Assembly (NCBI GenBank): GCA_032595685.2
Contig: CP159373.1
Location: 4,813,821 to 4,877,820, forward strand
DNA length: 64,000 bases
Reading direction: 5' to 3'
Origin: Candidatus Electrothrix aestuarii
GTDB taxonomy: Bacteria; Desulfobacterota; Desulfobulbia; Desulfobulbales; Desulfobulbaceae
This document shows positions 42,453 through 51,934 of this stretch, one piece after another. The position numbers and the translations under genes are program-made. The stretch's first letter is position 1. The number at the start of each line of letters is the position of its first letter. The notes beneath the pieces were generated by a model. That model saw only the letters and a program-made list of their open reading frames with translations. It did not search any database and was not told the origin of the DNA.

Positions 42453-42770
42453 TTACTGATTCAGCAACTCACGCAGGCGCTTAGAGGGGCGGAAAGAAAC
42501 CATTTTCCGTTTGGTGATTGTCATGGACTCACCGGTGCGGGGGTTGCGTCCACGACGCGGAGATTTATCCCGCACGGTCAGGGTACCAAACTGAACCAGC
42601 TTCAGTGATTCCCCGCTGACCAGGGTCTCTTTCATAGAGGCAAAGATCGTATCAACCAGCTCAGCAGAATTACGCTGTGACAGATCAAGTTCCTTGTTAA
42701 TTGCAATAGCCAGCTCTTTTCGGGTGACATTGCCCTTTGTTCCGTTGGATTCGCTCATTTCCTTCTCCAT
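42453..42770 (-). CDS. ihfA: Integration host factor alpha subunit
   Basis: The 105-residue HU/IHF-type protein reads RKELAIAINKELDLSQRNSA, VKFGTLTVRD-like KLVQFGTLTVRDKSPRRGRN and PRTGESMTITKRKMVSFRPS. It bends DNA at specific sites with IhfB. Its place after pheT is the classical ihfA position. The ATG at 42770 abuts the pheT stop; GGAGAAGG precedes a second ATG at 42758, which may be the real start. Confidence 0.92.
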   Translation of the reverse strand: MEKEMSESNGTKGNVTRKELAIAINKELDLSQRNSAELVDTIFASMKETLVSGESLKLVQFGTLTVRDKSPRRGRNPRTGESMTITKRKMVSFRPSKRLRELLNQ

Positions 42771-45212
42771 TTACCCTTTCCCTTCCCGATATCGACCGCC
42801 GAAGCGAGACATCAGCGCATTTACTATTTTTTCGTGAAAGCCATCAACTGTCGCATCATCCAAGGTCCTTTCCTCGGATCGATAGGTAACAGTTAAGGCA
42901 ACGCTTTTCATCCCCTCTTCAATAGGCTTTCCGCTATAGACATCAAAGATATCTGCATAAACCACATGCTGCTTTTCATGGGAACGTATTTCATGCAGCA
43001 AATCTCCAGCGGCCACGTTTTCCGGTACCAGCAAGGCAATATCACGCTTTACTGAGGGGTAACGCGGCAGAGGAGTAAAAGTTTTTTCAAAAACCGAAAG
43101 ATCCATGAGGGCAGCCAGCTCAAGCTCGGCAAAAAAGACATCCTGTTTAATAGAAAATGCCTTTGCCGCAGCTTTGCTCAGCTTACCGACCAGTCCCAGT
43201 TGCTCCTCACCATCCATAATCCGCAGAGAGCACCCAGCATCAGCATAGGGAGCGCCCTCCCCTTCCAGCGGCAAAAAGCTGATATTCCCTGATTTCCCAT
43301 GGAGACGCAGAACCTGCAATAGACGCTGCACAGCTCCTTTTATATCATAAATATCTGCATGCTCATCAGAAAAATACAAAGGAGACGCTGCCGGATAACG
43401 GGCCCCGCTGACAACAGCGGAGAGTTGGTAGCGCTCGCTCGGTTGTTCTTTGCTGTCCAGGTAGGTAAAGACCTTGCCGATCTCAAAAAGACGAATGTCT
43501 GTTTGTTGAAAATTAATATTACGACGAATATTCTCCAGGATACCAGGCAGCAACATGGTTCGCATCACGGCCTGATCTTCACTCAGAGGATTGAGCAGAG
43601 GCACACAGTTCCGGCGGGGATCATCAGCATGGAGTCCCAGCATATCAGCATGCTTTTCTGCAACAAAGGAGTAATTGATCGCCTCATAAAAACCAGATCC
43701 GATAAGAACCGAAGCAGCCTCCTGCCGGAGTGCGCGCAGACCGTCCCGTTGAGGATAGTCCATAGAAATATCCGGGAGAGTCGTCGGAATTTCATTATAA
43801 CCTACCAGACGGGCCAGTTCCTCGACCAAGTCGACCTCTCGCTCTATGTCCACCCGGAAAGGCGGTACAGTAACAGCAAGAACAGTACTGTCTTTTTCTG
43901 CCACCGCAAAATCGATACCGCACAGGTAGTCGGCAATCTCCTGCCCAGTCAACGTGATGCCGAGCAGGGAATTCACGCGCTCAATCCGCAAGTCCAATTG
44001 CAGGAGCTCCTTTTTTCCTGGATAGAGATCCACGCCATCCTCGACCTGGGCACCACCAAGCTCACAGATAAGCTGCACAGCTCGCTCCATTGCCTCGGTC
44101 ACACCATCAGGATTGATCCCTCGCTCAAAGCGGTAGGAGGCCTCTGTGGAAAGATTAAGCTTACGCGCTGTACGGCGCACGGAAATAGGATCAAAGCAGG
44201 CAGATTCCAGGAGAATCTCTGTGGTCTCCCCTGTCACCTCGGAGTGCAAACCACCCATAACACCGGCTACGGCAACAGGCTTGTCAGCATCGCAAATCAT
44301 GAGCATATTCGGCTCAAGCTTGCGCTCTGTATCATCCAGGGTGACAAAGGTGCTTTCGTCCGCTCGTGGACAACGTACCTCGATGGTCTTTCCTGCAAGT
44401 TGCTGAAAATCAAAGGCATGGAGCGGTTGTCCGTATTCCAGCATCACGAAGTTGGTAATATCAACGATATTATTGATCGGACGCATACCCACAGCCAGAA
44501 GCTGACGTTGCAACCACCAGGGTGAGGGTTGAATTGTTACATTGGTCAATTTGCGGGCTGCATAACGGGGGCAGAGCTCCGGCTCAGCGATCTTGACGGT
44601 GAACTCAGCGCTTGTCTCGCCAAGTTCCGGCAATGATCTGACCGGACGGCTGACCTTTTGCTCAGTGAAACCGGCAACCTCACGGGCGACACCAAGCACT
44701 GCAGTGCAGTCCGGACGATTAGGAGTGAGGTCAATCTCAATCATGGTATCAGAAAGTCCCAGCACCTCGGCCAGAGACTGTCCTGAAGCCAGTGAAGAAT
44801 CCAGCTCAATAATACCTGCGTGTTCCTCACCTATGCCCAATTCCCGCCAGGAACAGAGCATCCCCAGAGATACCTCACCCCGTACCTTGGCCTTTTTGAT
44901 TTTCATTCCGCCGGGTAACTTGACACCAGGGCGGGCAATAGCAGTTATCAGGCCGGGCCGCACATTGGAGGCGCCACAAACGATGGGCACTGTTTCCTCA
45001 CCGATCTCCACCTCGCAGAGGCTGAGACGGTCAGCATTGGGGTGTTTGGTGACGGAAAGGACTTTTGCCGTCTGAATGGCATCAAGACCGACATAGAGTT
45101 CCTCAACCGTATCAACTTCCAGGCCGAGCATAGTGAGGCGATCCGCCAGGCGATCAGAGGCCAGACCATCAAGAGAAATATAATTACCAAGCCAGCTCAG
45201 AGTAAATTTCAT
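42771..45212 (-). CDS. pheT: Phenylalanine-tRNA ligase beta subunit
   Basis: The 813-residue subunit has the tRNA-binding EMAP-like domain (residues about 40-150: SVTKHPNADRLSLCEVEIG, GMLCSWRELGIGEEHAGI), the B3/B4 editing domain, B5 (FRVDIEREVDLVEELARLVG) and a C-terminal anticodon-binding FDX-ACB domain (PRYPSVKRDIALLVPENV). With PheS it forms the heterotetramer that charges tRNA-Phe. It follows pheS by 106 bp. The domain set is complete. Confidence 0.96.
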   Translation of the reverse strand: MKFTLSWLGNYISLDGLASDRLADRLTMLGLEVDTVEELYVGLDAIQTAKVLSVTKHPNADRLSLCEVEIGEETVPIVCGASNVRPGLITAIARPGVKLPGGMKIKKAKVRGEVSLGMLCSWRELGIGEEHAGIIELDSSLASGQSLAEVLGLSDTMIEIDLTPNRPDCTAVLGVAREVAGFTEQKVSRPVRSLPELGETSAEFTVKIAEPELCPRYAARKLTNVTIQPSPWWLQRQLLAVGMRPINNIVDITNFVMLEYGQPLHAFDFQQLAGKTIEVRCPRADESTFVTLDDTERKLEPNMLMICDADKPVAVAGVMGGLHSEVTGETTEILLESACFDPISVRRTARKLNLSTEASYRFERGINPDGVTEAMERAVQLICELGGAQVEDGVDLYPGKKELLQLDLRIERVNSLLGITLTGQEIADYLCGIDFAVAEKDSTVLAVTVPPFRVDIEREVDLVEELARLVGYNEIPTTLPDISMDYPQRDGLRALRQEAASVLIGSGFYEAINYSFVAEKHADMLGLHADDPRRNCVPLLNPLSEDQAVMRTMLLPGILENIRRNINFQQTDIRLFEIGKVFTYLDSKEQPSERYQLSAVVSGARYPAASPLYFSDEHADIYDIKGAVQRLLQVLRLHGKSGNISFLPLEGEGAPYADAGCSLRIMDGEEQLGLVGKLSKAAAKAFSIKQDVFFAELELAALMDLSVFEKTFTPLPRYPSVKRDIALLVPENVAAGDLLHEIRSHEKQHVVYADIFDVYSGKPIEEGMKSVALTVTYRSEERTLDDATVDGFHEKIVNALMSRFGGRYREGKG

Positions 45213-45318
45213 GGGAATATTTGGAATGTTACGTCGTTTTCTCTTTGTTTCTCGTATGCAACGACAACGGTTGGAAGGTCAACACAGAGCGATCTCGACC
45301 GATAGTACGCAGGAAGGA

Positions 45319-46329
45319 TTAAAACTGTTGGAGAAAACGCAGGTCGTTTTCGTAATAGAGGCGAATATCATTAATGCCGTACTTGAGCATAGCAATACGC
45401 TCCACACCAAACCCAAAGGCAAAGCCGGAAAATTCGTCAGGATCATAGCCGACCATCTTCATTACCTCGGGATCAATGAGGCCAGCTCCGAGAATTTCGA
45501 TCCAGCCAGTTTGTTTGCAGACCCGACAGCCTGCGCCTTTACAGATGACACAGGCTATATCCACCTCTGCACTAGGCTCGGTAAAGGGAAAGAAGCTCGG
45601 ACGAAAACGAAGAGGTAAATCTGCATGAAATATTCGATGAAGCGAGGTGGTGAGCACGCCTTTAAGATCAGCAAAGGAGACAGAACGATCAACCATAAAT
45701 CCCTCTACCTGCATAAACATAGGTGTATGCGTGATATCGGAATCACAACGATACACCTTGCCCGGCGCAATATAGCGCAGAGGGGGGTCCTGCTTTTCCA
45801 TAATCCTGGCCTGCATGGGCGAGGTATGGGTCCGTAAAAGAAGTGAATCTGACACATAAAAGGTGTCATGCATATCCCTGGCAGGATGATGCTTGGGAAT
45901 ATTCAGGGCCTCGAAATTGTAATAATCCGTTTCAACATCCGGCCCTTCAGCAACTGCAAAGCCCATCCCCTCAAAAACAGAGCAGATCTCCTCCATCACC
46001 TGGGTGACAGGGTGGAGTTTGCCAAAAGGAAAAAAACGACCAGGTAAACTGAGGTCAGCACTCTGCGTTGCATGTACCTGCACTCCGGCAGCAATTTCTT
46101 CCTTTTTCTCAAGAAAGAGGGCTTCCACCTCTTTCTTCACAGTATTGGCAAGCTGGCCTAGACGGGGGCGGTCTTCCTTGGGAGCCTGACTCATTTCCTT
46201 CATCACCGATGAAAGAAGCCCTTTTCTCCCAAGAAATTTCACCCGAAACTCTTCGAGGCTCTGCTGCCCATTAATGGCAGACAAAGCCTCAACAGCTTCG
46301 CTTTTCAGGCTTTGCAGTCTGTTTTCCAT
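45319..46329 (-). CDS. pheS: Phenylalanine-tRNA ligase alpha subunit
   Basis: The 336-residue catalytic subunit has the N-terminal coiled coil and class II motifs: HPVTQVMEEICSVFEGMGF, HPARDMHDTFYVSDSLLLRT, CDSDITHTPMFMQVEGFMVD, PFTEPSAEVDIACVICKGAG and GIERxAM-like FGVERIAMLKYGINDIR. A Cys-rich motif (CVICKGAGCRVC) is common in this family. It lies in the rplT-pheS-pheT order. Confidence 0.96.
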   Translation of the reverse strand: MENRLQSLKSEAVEALSAINGQQSLEEFRVKFLGRKGLLSSVMKEMSQAPKEDRPRLGQLANTVKKEVEALFLEKKEEIAAGVQVHATQSADLSLPGRFFPFGKLHPVTQVMEEICSVFEGMGFAVAEGPDVETDYYNFEALNIPKHHPARDMHDTFYVSDSLLLRTHTSPMQARIMEKQDPPLRYIAPGKVYRCDSDITHTPMFMQVEGFMVDRSVSFADLKGVLTTSLHRIFHADLPLRFRPSFFPFTEPSAEVDIACVICKGAGCRVCKQTGWIEILGAGLIDPEVMKMVGYDPDEFSGFAFGFGVERIAMLKYGINDIRLYYENDLRFLQQF

Positions 46330-46352
46330 TGTGTGCTTATCTCTCCGACGGA

Positions 46353-46712
46353 TCAGGCAGCAGCCTCAAGGCCAGCAGCTTTAACCACCTGGGTGAATGC
46401 GCTCGGATCTACAATAGCAAGATTGGACAGGACCTTACGGTCAAGCTCAATGCCGGACTGATTCAAAGCATGAATCAGCTTGCTGTAGCTGGTATCATTC
46501 ATCTGTGCAGCTGCACTGATACGGGTGATCCACAGACGACGGAAATTACGCTTATTGGTTCTTCTATCCCGATAAGCATAGCACAATGCACGATCAACAG
46601 CTTCAGCTGCTGAGCGATACAGACGACTCCGGCCACCACGGTATCCCTTGGCCAGTTTTAAAACTTTATTTCTTCTGCGGCGGGCCTTGAACCCGCGTGT
46701 GACGCGTGGCAT
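46353..46712 (-). CDS. rplT: 50S ribosomal protein L20
   Basis: The 119-residue protein is a full-length L20 ([60 protein letters not shown]). It binds 23S rRNA early in 50S assembly and, in many bacteria, represses the infC-rpmI-rplT transcript. It stands directly before pheS. Confidence 0.97.
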   Translation of the reverse strand: MPRVTRGFKARRRRNKVLKLAKGYRGGRSRLYRSAAEAVDRALCYAYRDRRTNKRNFRRLWITRISAAAQMNDTSYSKLIHALNQSGIELDRKVLSNLAIVDPSAFTQVVKAAGLEAAA

Positions 46713-46820
46713 CCTTGCACTCCATGTATTACAAAAATTACTGAAAAATCAATTTCAAACTCATCCAACACCGTTACTCAGCAAAAGAGCTCCGGTTGTC
46801 CTTTCCTTGTTTACCTCGAC

Positions 46821-47018
46821 TTAGAGGTAAGGCAGCATACGCTTAACGGCCTTGGTATCAGCTGCGTCAATCAGACCGCTCTGGCGGAGATTGCGTTTCC
46901 GTTTGGTTGATTTGCTCGTCAAAATGTGCGAGGTAAAGGCCTTACTTCTCCGAATCTTACCGGAACCGGTTGCCTTAAAACGTTTGGCCGCCCCCCGGTT
47001 GGTTTTCATCTTTGGCAT
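46821..47018 (-). CDS. rpmI: 50S ribosomal protein L35
   Basis: The 65-residue protein starts [20 protein letters not shown] and contains the family segment [15 protein letters not shown]. The ATG at 47018 has AAGGAAC upstream, so I chose it over one seven codons earlier. It lies in the infC-rpmI-rplT order. Confidence 0.96.
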   Translation of the reverse strand: MPKMKTNRGAAKRFKATGSGKIRRSKAFTSHILTSKSTKRKRNLRQSGLIDAADTKAVKRMLPYL

Positions 47019-47101
47019 GATACGTTCCTTGTTGTTCAAGAGCCTGCAAACATCTCAAAGGCTCGTTAATTTAATGCTGTTTTCAATCCTTCTGCGATTA
47101 A

Positions 47102-47650
47102 TCAGTTTTTCGGGCCGACAATCATAACAAGCTGCCGTCCTTCCAATTTCGGTTCCTGCACAATAATACACTCTTCGCGCAGGCTGTCGGCAATTTTTCG
47201 AATAGCTTCAAGGCCAACAGATTGGGCGTAGATAATCTCTCTCCCCCGAAACTGCATCGTCACTTTGACCTTATTTTTCTTCTCAAGAAATTTCAGTATA
47301 TTCTTGATCTTGAAATTCAAGTCGTGCTCTTCAGTCTTGGGACGGAACTTGACTTCTTTAGTCTCGATAACCGTCTGTTTTTTCTTCGCTTCTTGCTGTT
47401 TCTTTTTCAGCTCATACCGGTATTTATCATAATTCATTATACGACAAACCGGAGGTTTGGCCTTATCTGAGACTTCAACCAGATCATATCCCTGTTCCTC
47501 AGCCATCTGGCGTGCCTTTGCTGTAGGAACAATGCCAATCTGCTCACCATCTACTCCGACTAATCGTACTTCGGGATAGCGAATTGACTCGTTAATCCTG
47601 GACTTAATCTCTTGCTGCTTCTGCGGAAGTTTTCTGCCTCTTCGTTTAAT
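47102..47650 (-). CDS. infC: Translation initiation factor IF-3 with an AUU start
   Basis: The 182-residue protein starts IKRRGRKLPQKQQEIKSRIN (initiator read as Met) and has the IF3 N domain (EVRLVGVDGEQIGIVPTAKA, DLVEVSDKAKPPVCRIMNY) and C domain (KEVKFRPKTEEHDLNFKIKN, KVTMQFRGREIIYAQSVGLE). AGGAGG lies eight bases before the ATT at 47648-47650. An internal ATG at 47506 would cut off a third of the N domain. An AUU start for infC is a known autoregulatory device: IF3 rejects non-AUG starts and so limits its own synthesis. Confidence 0.93.
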   Translation of the reverse strand: MKRRGRKLPQKQQEIKSRINESIRYPEVRLVGVDGEQIGIVPTAKARQMAEEQGYDLVEVSDKAKPPVCRIMNYDKYRYELKKKQQEAKKKQTVIETKEVKFRPKTEEHDLNFKIKNILKFLEKKNKVKVTMQFRGREIIYAQSVGLEAIRKIADSLREECIIVQEPKLEGRQLVMIVGPKN

Positions 47651-47690
47651 GTTCGGATCCTCCTGATTAATCCAATACCAATACAGCCTG

Positions 47691-49625
47691 TCAGACTGTC
47701 CCCTGTTCGCACTCCTTCCTCACCAGCTCCGCAAACTCCTGCGCAGTCATGGGAGGCAAGTTATCTCCGTTGCGTTTACGTACTGTGACGGTACCGTCTT
47801 CCATTTCCCGATCACCGATAATTAACATGTACGGCGTCTTCATCATCTGGGCTTCCCGGATCTTATAGTTGAGTTTCTCGTTACGCAGATCCTGCTCAAC
47901 CCGAATACCCGCCTTGCGGAGCTCAGCATGCACCTGGGTACAATACTCAGCCTGGGCATCGGTTATATTCATGACCCTTGCCTGCTCTGGAGTCATCCAA
48001 AGGGGGAAGGCACCGGCATAATGTTCAATAAGCACACCGATAAAACGCTCTAGAGAGCCCATCAGGGCCCGATGGATCATAATCGGCTGATGTTCACTTC
48101 CGTCCTGACCGGTATAGGTCATGCCGAAACGCTCAGGCAGATTAAAATCAACCTGAATAGTGGAACATTGCCAAGAACGGCCCAACTGGTCTTTGATCTT
48201 GATATCAATCTTGGGGCCGTAAAAAACACCTTCACCAGGGTCTATTTCGTAGGCCAGACCCTTTTTATCCATAGCCTGTTGCAAGGCCTTGGTGGAAAGT
48301 TCCCAATGCTCGTCGCTGCCGACATATTTTTCCGGCCTGGTGGACAGATATACGTCATAATCGGAAAAACCAAAGGTCTTGAGAATATGGAGATTAAGAT
48401 CAATGATATTAAAAATCTCTTCCTCAAGCTGGTCCGGGCGACAGAAAATATGGGCATCATCCTGGGTGAAACCGCGAACCCGCATCAAACCATGCAGGGC
48501 TCCAGTACGCTCGTAGCGATACACGGTTCCCAGTTCACACCAGCGAACAGGAAATTCCCGATAACTATGCTTTGTTGCGTTGTAGACCCCGATGTGAAAG
48601 GGGCAATTCATCGGCTTGAGCTGATAGGCAACTTCGTCAATTTCCATAGAAGAATACATGTTCTCGCCATAGAAATCAAGATGCCCTGAGGTTTTCCACA
48701 GATCCTGCCGGGCAATATGCGGGGTATACAACAGCTCATACCCATGTTTGTAATGGGCATCCTTCCAATAATCTTCGATCAGCTTACGCAGCAGAGCACC
48801 ACGGGGCTGCCAGAGGATCAGACCGGGACCGACTTCATCCTGAATGGTAAACAGACCAAGCTGTTTACCCAACTTCCGGTGGTCCCGCTTTTTTGCCTCT
48901 TCAATACGGTTAAGATACTTTTTCAGATCTTTTTTATCAAAAAAAGCTGTCCCGTAAATCCTGGTCAGCATGGGATTACGTTCATCACCACGCCAGTAGG
49001 AACCAGCTACCCGTAGCAGCTTAAAACTCCTCAGCCAAGAGGTATCTGGAATATGTGGTCCTCGGCAGAGATCAATAAAATCTCCCTGCTGATACAGCGA
49101 CACACTTTCCTCGCCCTCTTTTTCCAGATCTTCCAACAGCTCGACTTTATACTTTTCTCCCTGCTCGGCAAAAAAGGCTATTGCCTCAGCCATAGGCATT
49201 ACCCGTCGTTCAAAGGGCAACCGGGCTTTGACGATCTCTGCCATCTTTTCTTCGATAGCTTCAAAGTCGTCCGGGGTAAAAGAGGTCTCACGATCGAAAT
49301 CGTAATAGTAGCCATCTTCAATAGCAGGTCCTATAGCCACCTTAACTTCCTGCCCAAACAGCTCTTTCACGGCCTGGGCCATGATGTGCGCGCTGGAATG
49401 ACGCAGAATATGCACTCCTTCCTCTGAGGAAGCCAGAATGGGCTCAATAACGGTATCAGCCGACAGGGGGACAGACAGGTCTGTTGCCTCCCCATTACAG
49501 AGGACAGCCACTGCCTCTTTCCGTTGTTTTTTAGACAACAGCTCTTTCAGTGCATCCTGAGCCAGGATACCGGCCGCCACTGTTTTGGCTTCTTCTCCGG
49601 GTATGGATATGGATATATCGGTCAT
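47691..49625 (-). CDS. thrS: Threonine-tRNA ligase
   Basis: The protein (644 residues from the ATG at 49625) has a TGS domain (SISIPGEEAKTVAAGILAQD), the second-additional editing domain with HILRHSSAHIMAQAVKELFG, class II motifs (MNCPFHIGVYNATKHSYREF, RVRGFTQDDAHIFC) and zinc/anticodon regions (PIMIHRALMGSLERFIGVLI). It charges tRNA-Thr and edits Ser-tRNA-Thr. I chose this ATG by homology to TGS starts; the frame is open 32 codons further, through leader hairpins. It opens the operon to ihfA. Confidence 0.95.
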   Translation of the reverse strand: MTDISISIPGEEAKTVAAGILAQDALKELLSKKQRKEAVAVLCNGEATDLSVPLSADTVIEPILASSEEGVHILRHSSAHIMAQAVKELFGQEVKVAIGPAIEDGYYYDFDRETSFTPDDFEAIEEKMAEIVKARLPFERRVMPMAEAIAFFAEQGEKYKVELLEDLEKEGEESVSLYQQGDFIDLCRGPHIPDTSWLRSFKLLRVAGSYWRGDERNPMLTRIYGTAFFDKKDLKKYLNRIEEAKKRDHRKLGKQLGLFTIQDEVGPGLILWQPRGALLRKLIEDYWKDAHYKHGYELLYTPHIARQDLWKTSGHLDFYGENMYSSMEIDEVAYQLKPMNCPFHIGVYNATKHSYREFPVRWCELGTVYRYERTGALHGLMRVRGFTQDDAHIFCRPDQLEEEIFNIIDLNLHILKTFGFSDYDVYLSTRPEKYVGSDEHWELSTKALQQAMDKKGLAYEIDPGEGVFYGPKIDIKIKDQLGRSWQCSTIQVDFNLPERFGMTYTGQDGSEHQPIMIHRALMGSLERFIGVLIEHYAGAFPLWMTPEQARVMNITDAQAEYCTQVHAELRKAGIRVEQDLRNEKLNYKIREAQMMKTPYMLIIGDREMEDGTVTVRKRNGDNLPPMTAQEFAELVRKECEQGTV

Positions 49626-49649
49626 GCTATCTGCCAAGAAAGCCTGCTG

Positions 49650-49680
49650 AGTTGACCGCCCCGCCCTTGGGGCGGGACAA
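49650..49680 (-). promoter_or_regulatory. Hairpin in the thrS leader
   Basis: On the minus strand CCGCCCC, loop AAGGGC and GGGGCGG form a 7-bp stem about 30 bases before thrS. It could modulate initiation, for example as a ThrRS-bound leader element, but no tRNA-like mimic is evident. Confidence 0.4.
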
Positions 49681-49681
49681 C

Positions 49682-49732
49682 AAAAAAGTGAAAGCTGCCC
49701 GGGCAAGCCTGAATGGCTCACCCGGAACTTTC
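49682..49732 (-). terminator. Terminator or attenuator before thrS
   Basis: On the minus strand GAAAG, CCGGG and GAGCC pair with GGCTT, CCCGG and CTTTC, and ACTTTTTTG follows. This second hairpin follows the tRNA-Val terminator and lies in the thrS leader. It would stop transcripts before thrS unless opened, so attenuation is possible; the thrS promoter must lie near it. Confidence 0.6.
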
Positions 49733-49742
49733 ATATAAAAAT

Positions 49743-49797
49743 ATAAAAAAGGAAAGGCTAATAAGCCGGTGATTATCTCGCCGACCCTTAGCCTTTC
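49743..49797 (-). terminator. Terminator of tRNA-Val
   Basis: On the minus strand GAAAGGCTAA and TTAGCCTTTC form a perfect 10-bp stem, with GGTCGG/ACCGGC-type pairing inside, then CTTTTTTA. It begins 8 bases past the tRNA 3' end. Confidence 0.85.
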
Positions 49798-49804
49798 TAT
49801 AGAT

Positions 49805-49879
49805 TGGTAGGCACGGGCGGTTTCGAACCGCCGACTTCTACCATGTCAAGGTAGCGCTCTCCCACTGAGCTACGCGCCT
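49805..49879 (-). tRNA. tRNA-Val (GAC anticodon)
   Basis: The 75-base gene on the minus strand has a 7-bp acceptor (AGGCGCG with CGTGCCT), D arm GCTCAGTGGGAGAGC, anticodon stem CTACC/GGTAG with loop TTGACAT (anticodon GAC, Val), TTCGAAA in the T loop with GGCGG/CCGCC stem, and encoded CCA. All four arms pair well. Confidence 0.95.
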
Positions 49880-50395
49880 GCAAATTTTGCGTGCAGTTTG
49901 CAGCTTCAACATCCTTGCGTCCTGTAGTTTGTTCCCCTGCAAGCACATGAATATTGAAAACGTTATGTCAAATACCAGGGAACGAATTTGATGTCAAGAA
50001 AAATGAGAATTTCTTCACCCTGCACAGGTAAAAAAATGCATTTTTCTCCTTTTTCACAGACCAAGAGGCCTTTTTTTACATTTGTGCTCTCTTTTGCAAT
50101 CTCTAATGTATCCTGAATCCCACCTGGGATACCTCCAGTGACTTTTCTCTCAACTCATTCCCCCTGCTCCTATGCTCTTTTCTGCGTGCGTTTCCTGATA
50201 ACTTTGAGTATATCATTTGATAACCCACTGATAAAAGGCCCTTACAGGGATCATTTCGTTTTTCAAAAAACCCTTCCCGCCTCCACCTGCTCATTTATGC
50301 AGATGGTTGCAGGTGCTCTTACTGGCGGGGATGGATAAAATTATATAAGCAGTGCGTTCATAATCCCTTCAGCTTTAAGGAGAAAGGAGAATACT
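49880..50395. other. Intergenic region, 516 bp
   Basis: It separates tRNA-Val (minus) from the phospholipase gene (plus). At about 50107-50131 a small inverted repeat GTATCC/GGGATAC flanks TGAATCCCACCT. AAGGAGAAAGGAGA at 50379-50392 is the phospholipase ribosome site. I find no gene here. Confidence 0.5.
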
Positions 50396-51439
50396 ATGGC
50401 AGGCGGATACACCCATATCACGATTGCCCAGCTGGCCATCGAAGAGGCACAACGCCAACAGACCCGGCTCCATCATGAGGCGATACAATCCTTGTTGCGC
50501 TGGAAAAAATTCGCCATCATCGGCTCTATTGCCCCCGATTACCCATACATGGATTTTGCAAACAGCAACTCCACAGAGTGGTCCAATGTGATGCACTCCT
50601 GGGGGAGCCTTGATTTTATCCGCGCAGGTATCGGGCTGGTCCGCACAATAGAGGAACAAGATAAACGGGAAAAATGCCTGGCCTGGCTCCTGGGCTTTGC
50701 CGCCCATGTGGTGGCTGATGTGGTTATCCACCCCCTTGTTAACATAAAGGTTGGTCCCTATGAAGAGAATAAGATCCGCCACAGACGCTGTGAGATGTCT
50801 CAGGATGTCTATATCCACCCTCGCCTGAACCTGGGCCTGGAGATCAACCGCCAGATATCCACCAATGTCAATGAAACCTCGGACGGCAGATGGTCTTCCA
50901 GGTTGGACGAAAATATTGCTGAATTCTGGGTCGAGATCCTTGAGGAGGTCTACGGTGTCCGGCAATCCCCTCCCCCGTTCAACGGGAATGTCTTTTCCTG
51001 GACCTTTGCCCACCTAATGAGGCTGATCGGCATGAAAGGACACGACGTGAGCTATCCCCACCCTGGAGCCAGATATGGCGGCAGAAAAAGCGCCCTGCTG
51101 CCTCCTGATCCTGACGCATGGCATCGAGCTATGCAGGTCCTGATGCAGACTGCGGAAAACGGGAACCTGCTGATTCCCTTTGCCCGGCATCTCAGCGCAG
51201 ACCAGGGCCTGGTCTACCCAAAGGAGGCAGACCTGCAATATGTCATGGCCCAGAAGACCCCTGACGGCACCAGGATGAACTTTGACAAGATCGTTGACAA
51301 GACGGTTGAACACCTGATCGACTTCTGGAGCGACATGTCTCTGGCCCTGCAAGGAAAGGCCTCGCCTCTGGACACCATGCCCAATGTCAATCTGGACACC
51401 GGCATTGATGAAAAAAACACCATGACCTACTGGAGCTAA
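50396..51439 (+). CDS. Zinc-dependent phospholipase C family protein
   Basis: The 347-residue protein has family features: GGYTHITIAQLAIEEAQ at the start, FAIIGSIAPDYPYMDFANSN with metal-ligand Asp, LGFAAHVVADVVIHPLVN with His and Asp ligands, and RHRRCEMSQDVYIHPRLN. The PF00882 family includes alpha-toxin-like phospholipases but also many proteins of unknown substrate. There is no signal peptide, so a cytosolic or unconventional location is likely. The lipoprotein gene follows by three bases, so the three genes to 52615 probably form one operon. Confidence 0.82.
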   Translation: MAGGYTHITIAQLAIEEAQRQQTRLHHEAIQSLLRWKKFAIIGSIAPDYPYMDFANSNSTEWSNVMHSWGSLDFIRAGIGLVRTIEEQDKREKCLAWLLGFAAHVVADVVIHPLVNIKVGPYEENKIRHRRCEMSQDVYIHPRLNLGLEINRQISTNVNETSDGRWSSRLDENIAEFWVEILEEVYGVRQSPPPFNGNVFSWTFAHLMRLIGMKGHDVSYPHPGARYGGRKSALLPPDPDAWHRAMQVLMQTAENGNLLIPFARHLSADQGLVYPKEADLQYVMAQKTPDGTRMNFDKIVDKTVEHLIDFWSDMSLALQGKASPLDTMPNVNLDTGIDEKNTMTYWS

Positions 51440-51442
51440 ATC

Positions 51443-51907
51443 ATGTCCAGATTTCCTTCCCCGGCCATCGCGGCCCTTCTCTGTTTGTACTGTCTTTGCG
51501 GCTCAACAGGCTGCTCTTTCTTCTCTACCCAACCGAAACGGGGCACGCTGGCAGCCAAGATGATGAACCTCAGCGCAGCGGTGGAGAGCTATTTTTCAGG
51601 GCTCGCTGGCCCGCCCCTTGGCATGGAAGACAAAGAGATCCTGGAACTGGCCACCGAACATGATGATGAGCTCTTGGCCAGAGAGTTTAAACGATACCCG
51701 CTCAAGGTGGACTACCAGGCAGGACATGCAGTGCTGCTGCTCTGCAATAAGGATGGTGACCAGGCACTGATGGAGGACGTGGGCTGCTCAGCGGCCTTGG
51801 ACCGCAAAGCCTTTGACCAAAAACTGCCCTGCGCCTTCACCCTCAAAGTCAATGCAGCCTGCGAAGTAGAGTATACAAGGGCTGAGCAAGAAGCACCTCA
51901 ACAATAA
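51443..51907 (+). CDS. Putative lipoprotein
   Basis: The 154-residue protein has a signal peptide ending in a lipobox (AALLCLYCLCGSTGC, with acylated Cys at about 24). A small mature domain follows (KRGTLAAKMMNLSAAVESYF; Cys-rich region LLLCNKDGD, DVGCSAALD, LPCAF). I know no family. It sits between the phospholipase-like and the exported gene and may act with them at the membrane. Confidence 0.75.
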   Translation: MSRFPSPAIAALLCLYCLCGSTGCSFFSTQPKRGTLAAKMMNLSAAVESYFSGLAGPPLGMEDKEILELATEHDDELLAREFKRYPLKVDYQAGHAVLLLCNKDGDQALMEDVGCSAALDRKAFDQKLPCAFTLKVNAACEVEYTRAEQEAPQQ

Positions 51908-51934
51908 ACCTATCTCTTTCAGGAGGAAGCACCA

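Noticed and set aside
49625..49740. T-box riboswitch before thrS
   Set aside because: No T-box sequence or specifier stem can be found. T-boxes would also be unusual here; plain hairpins explain the leader.
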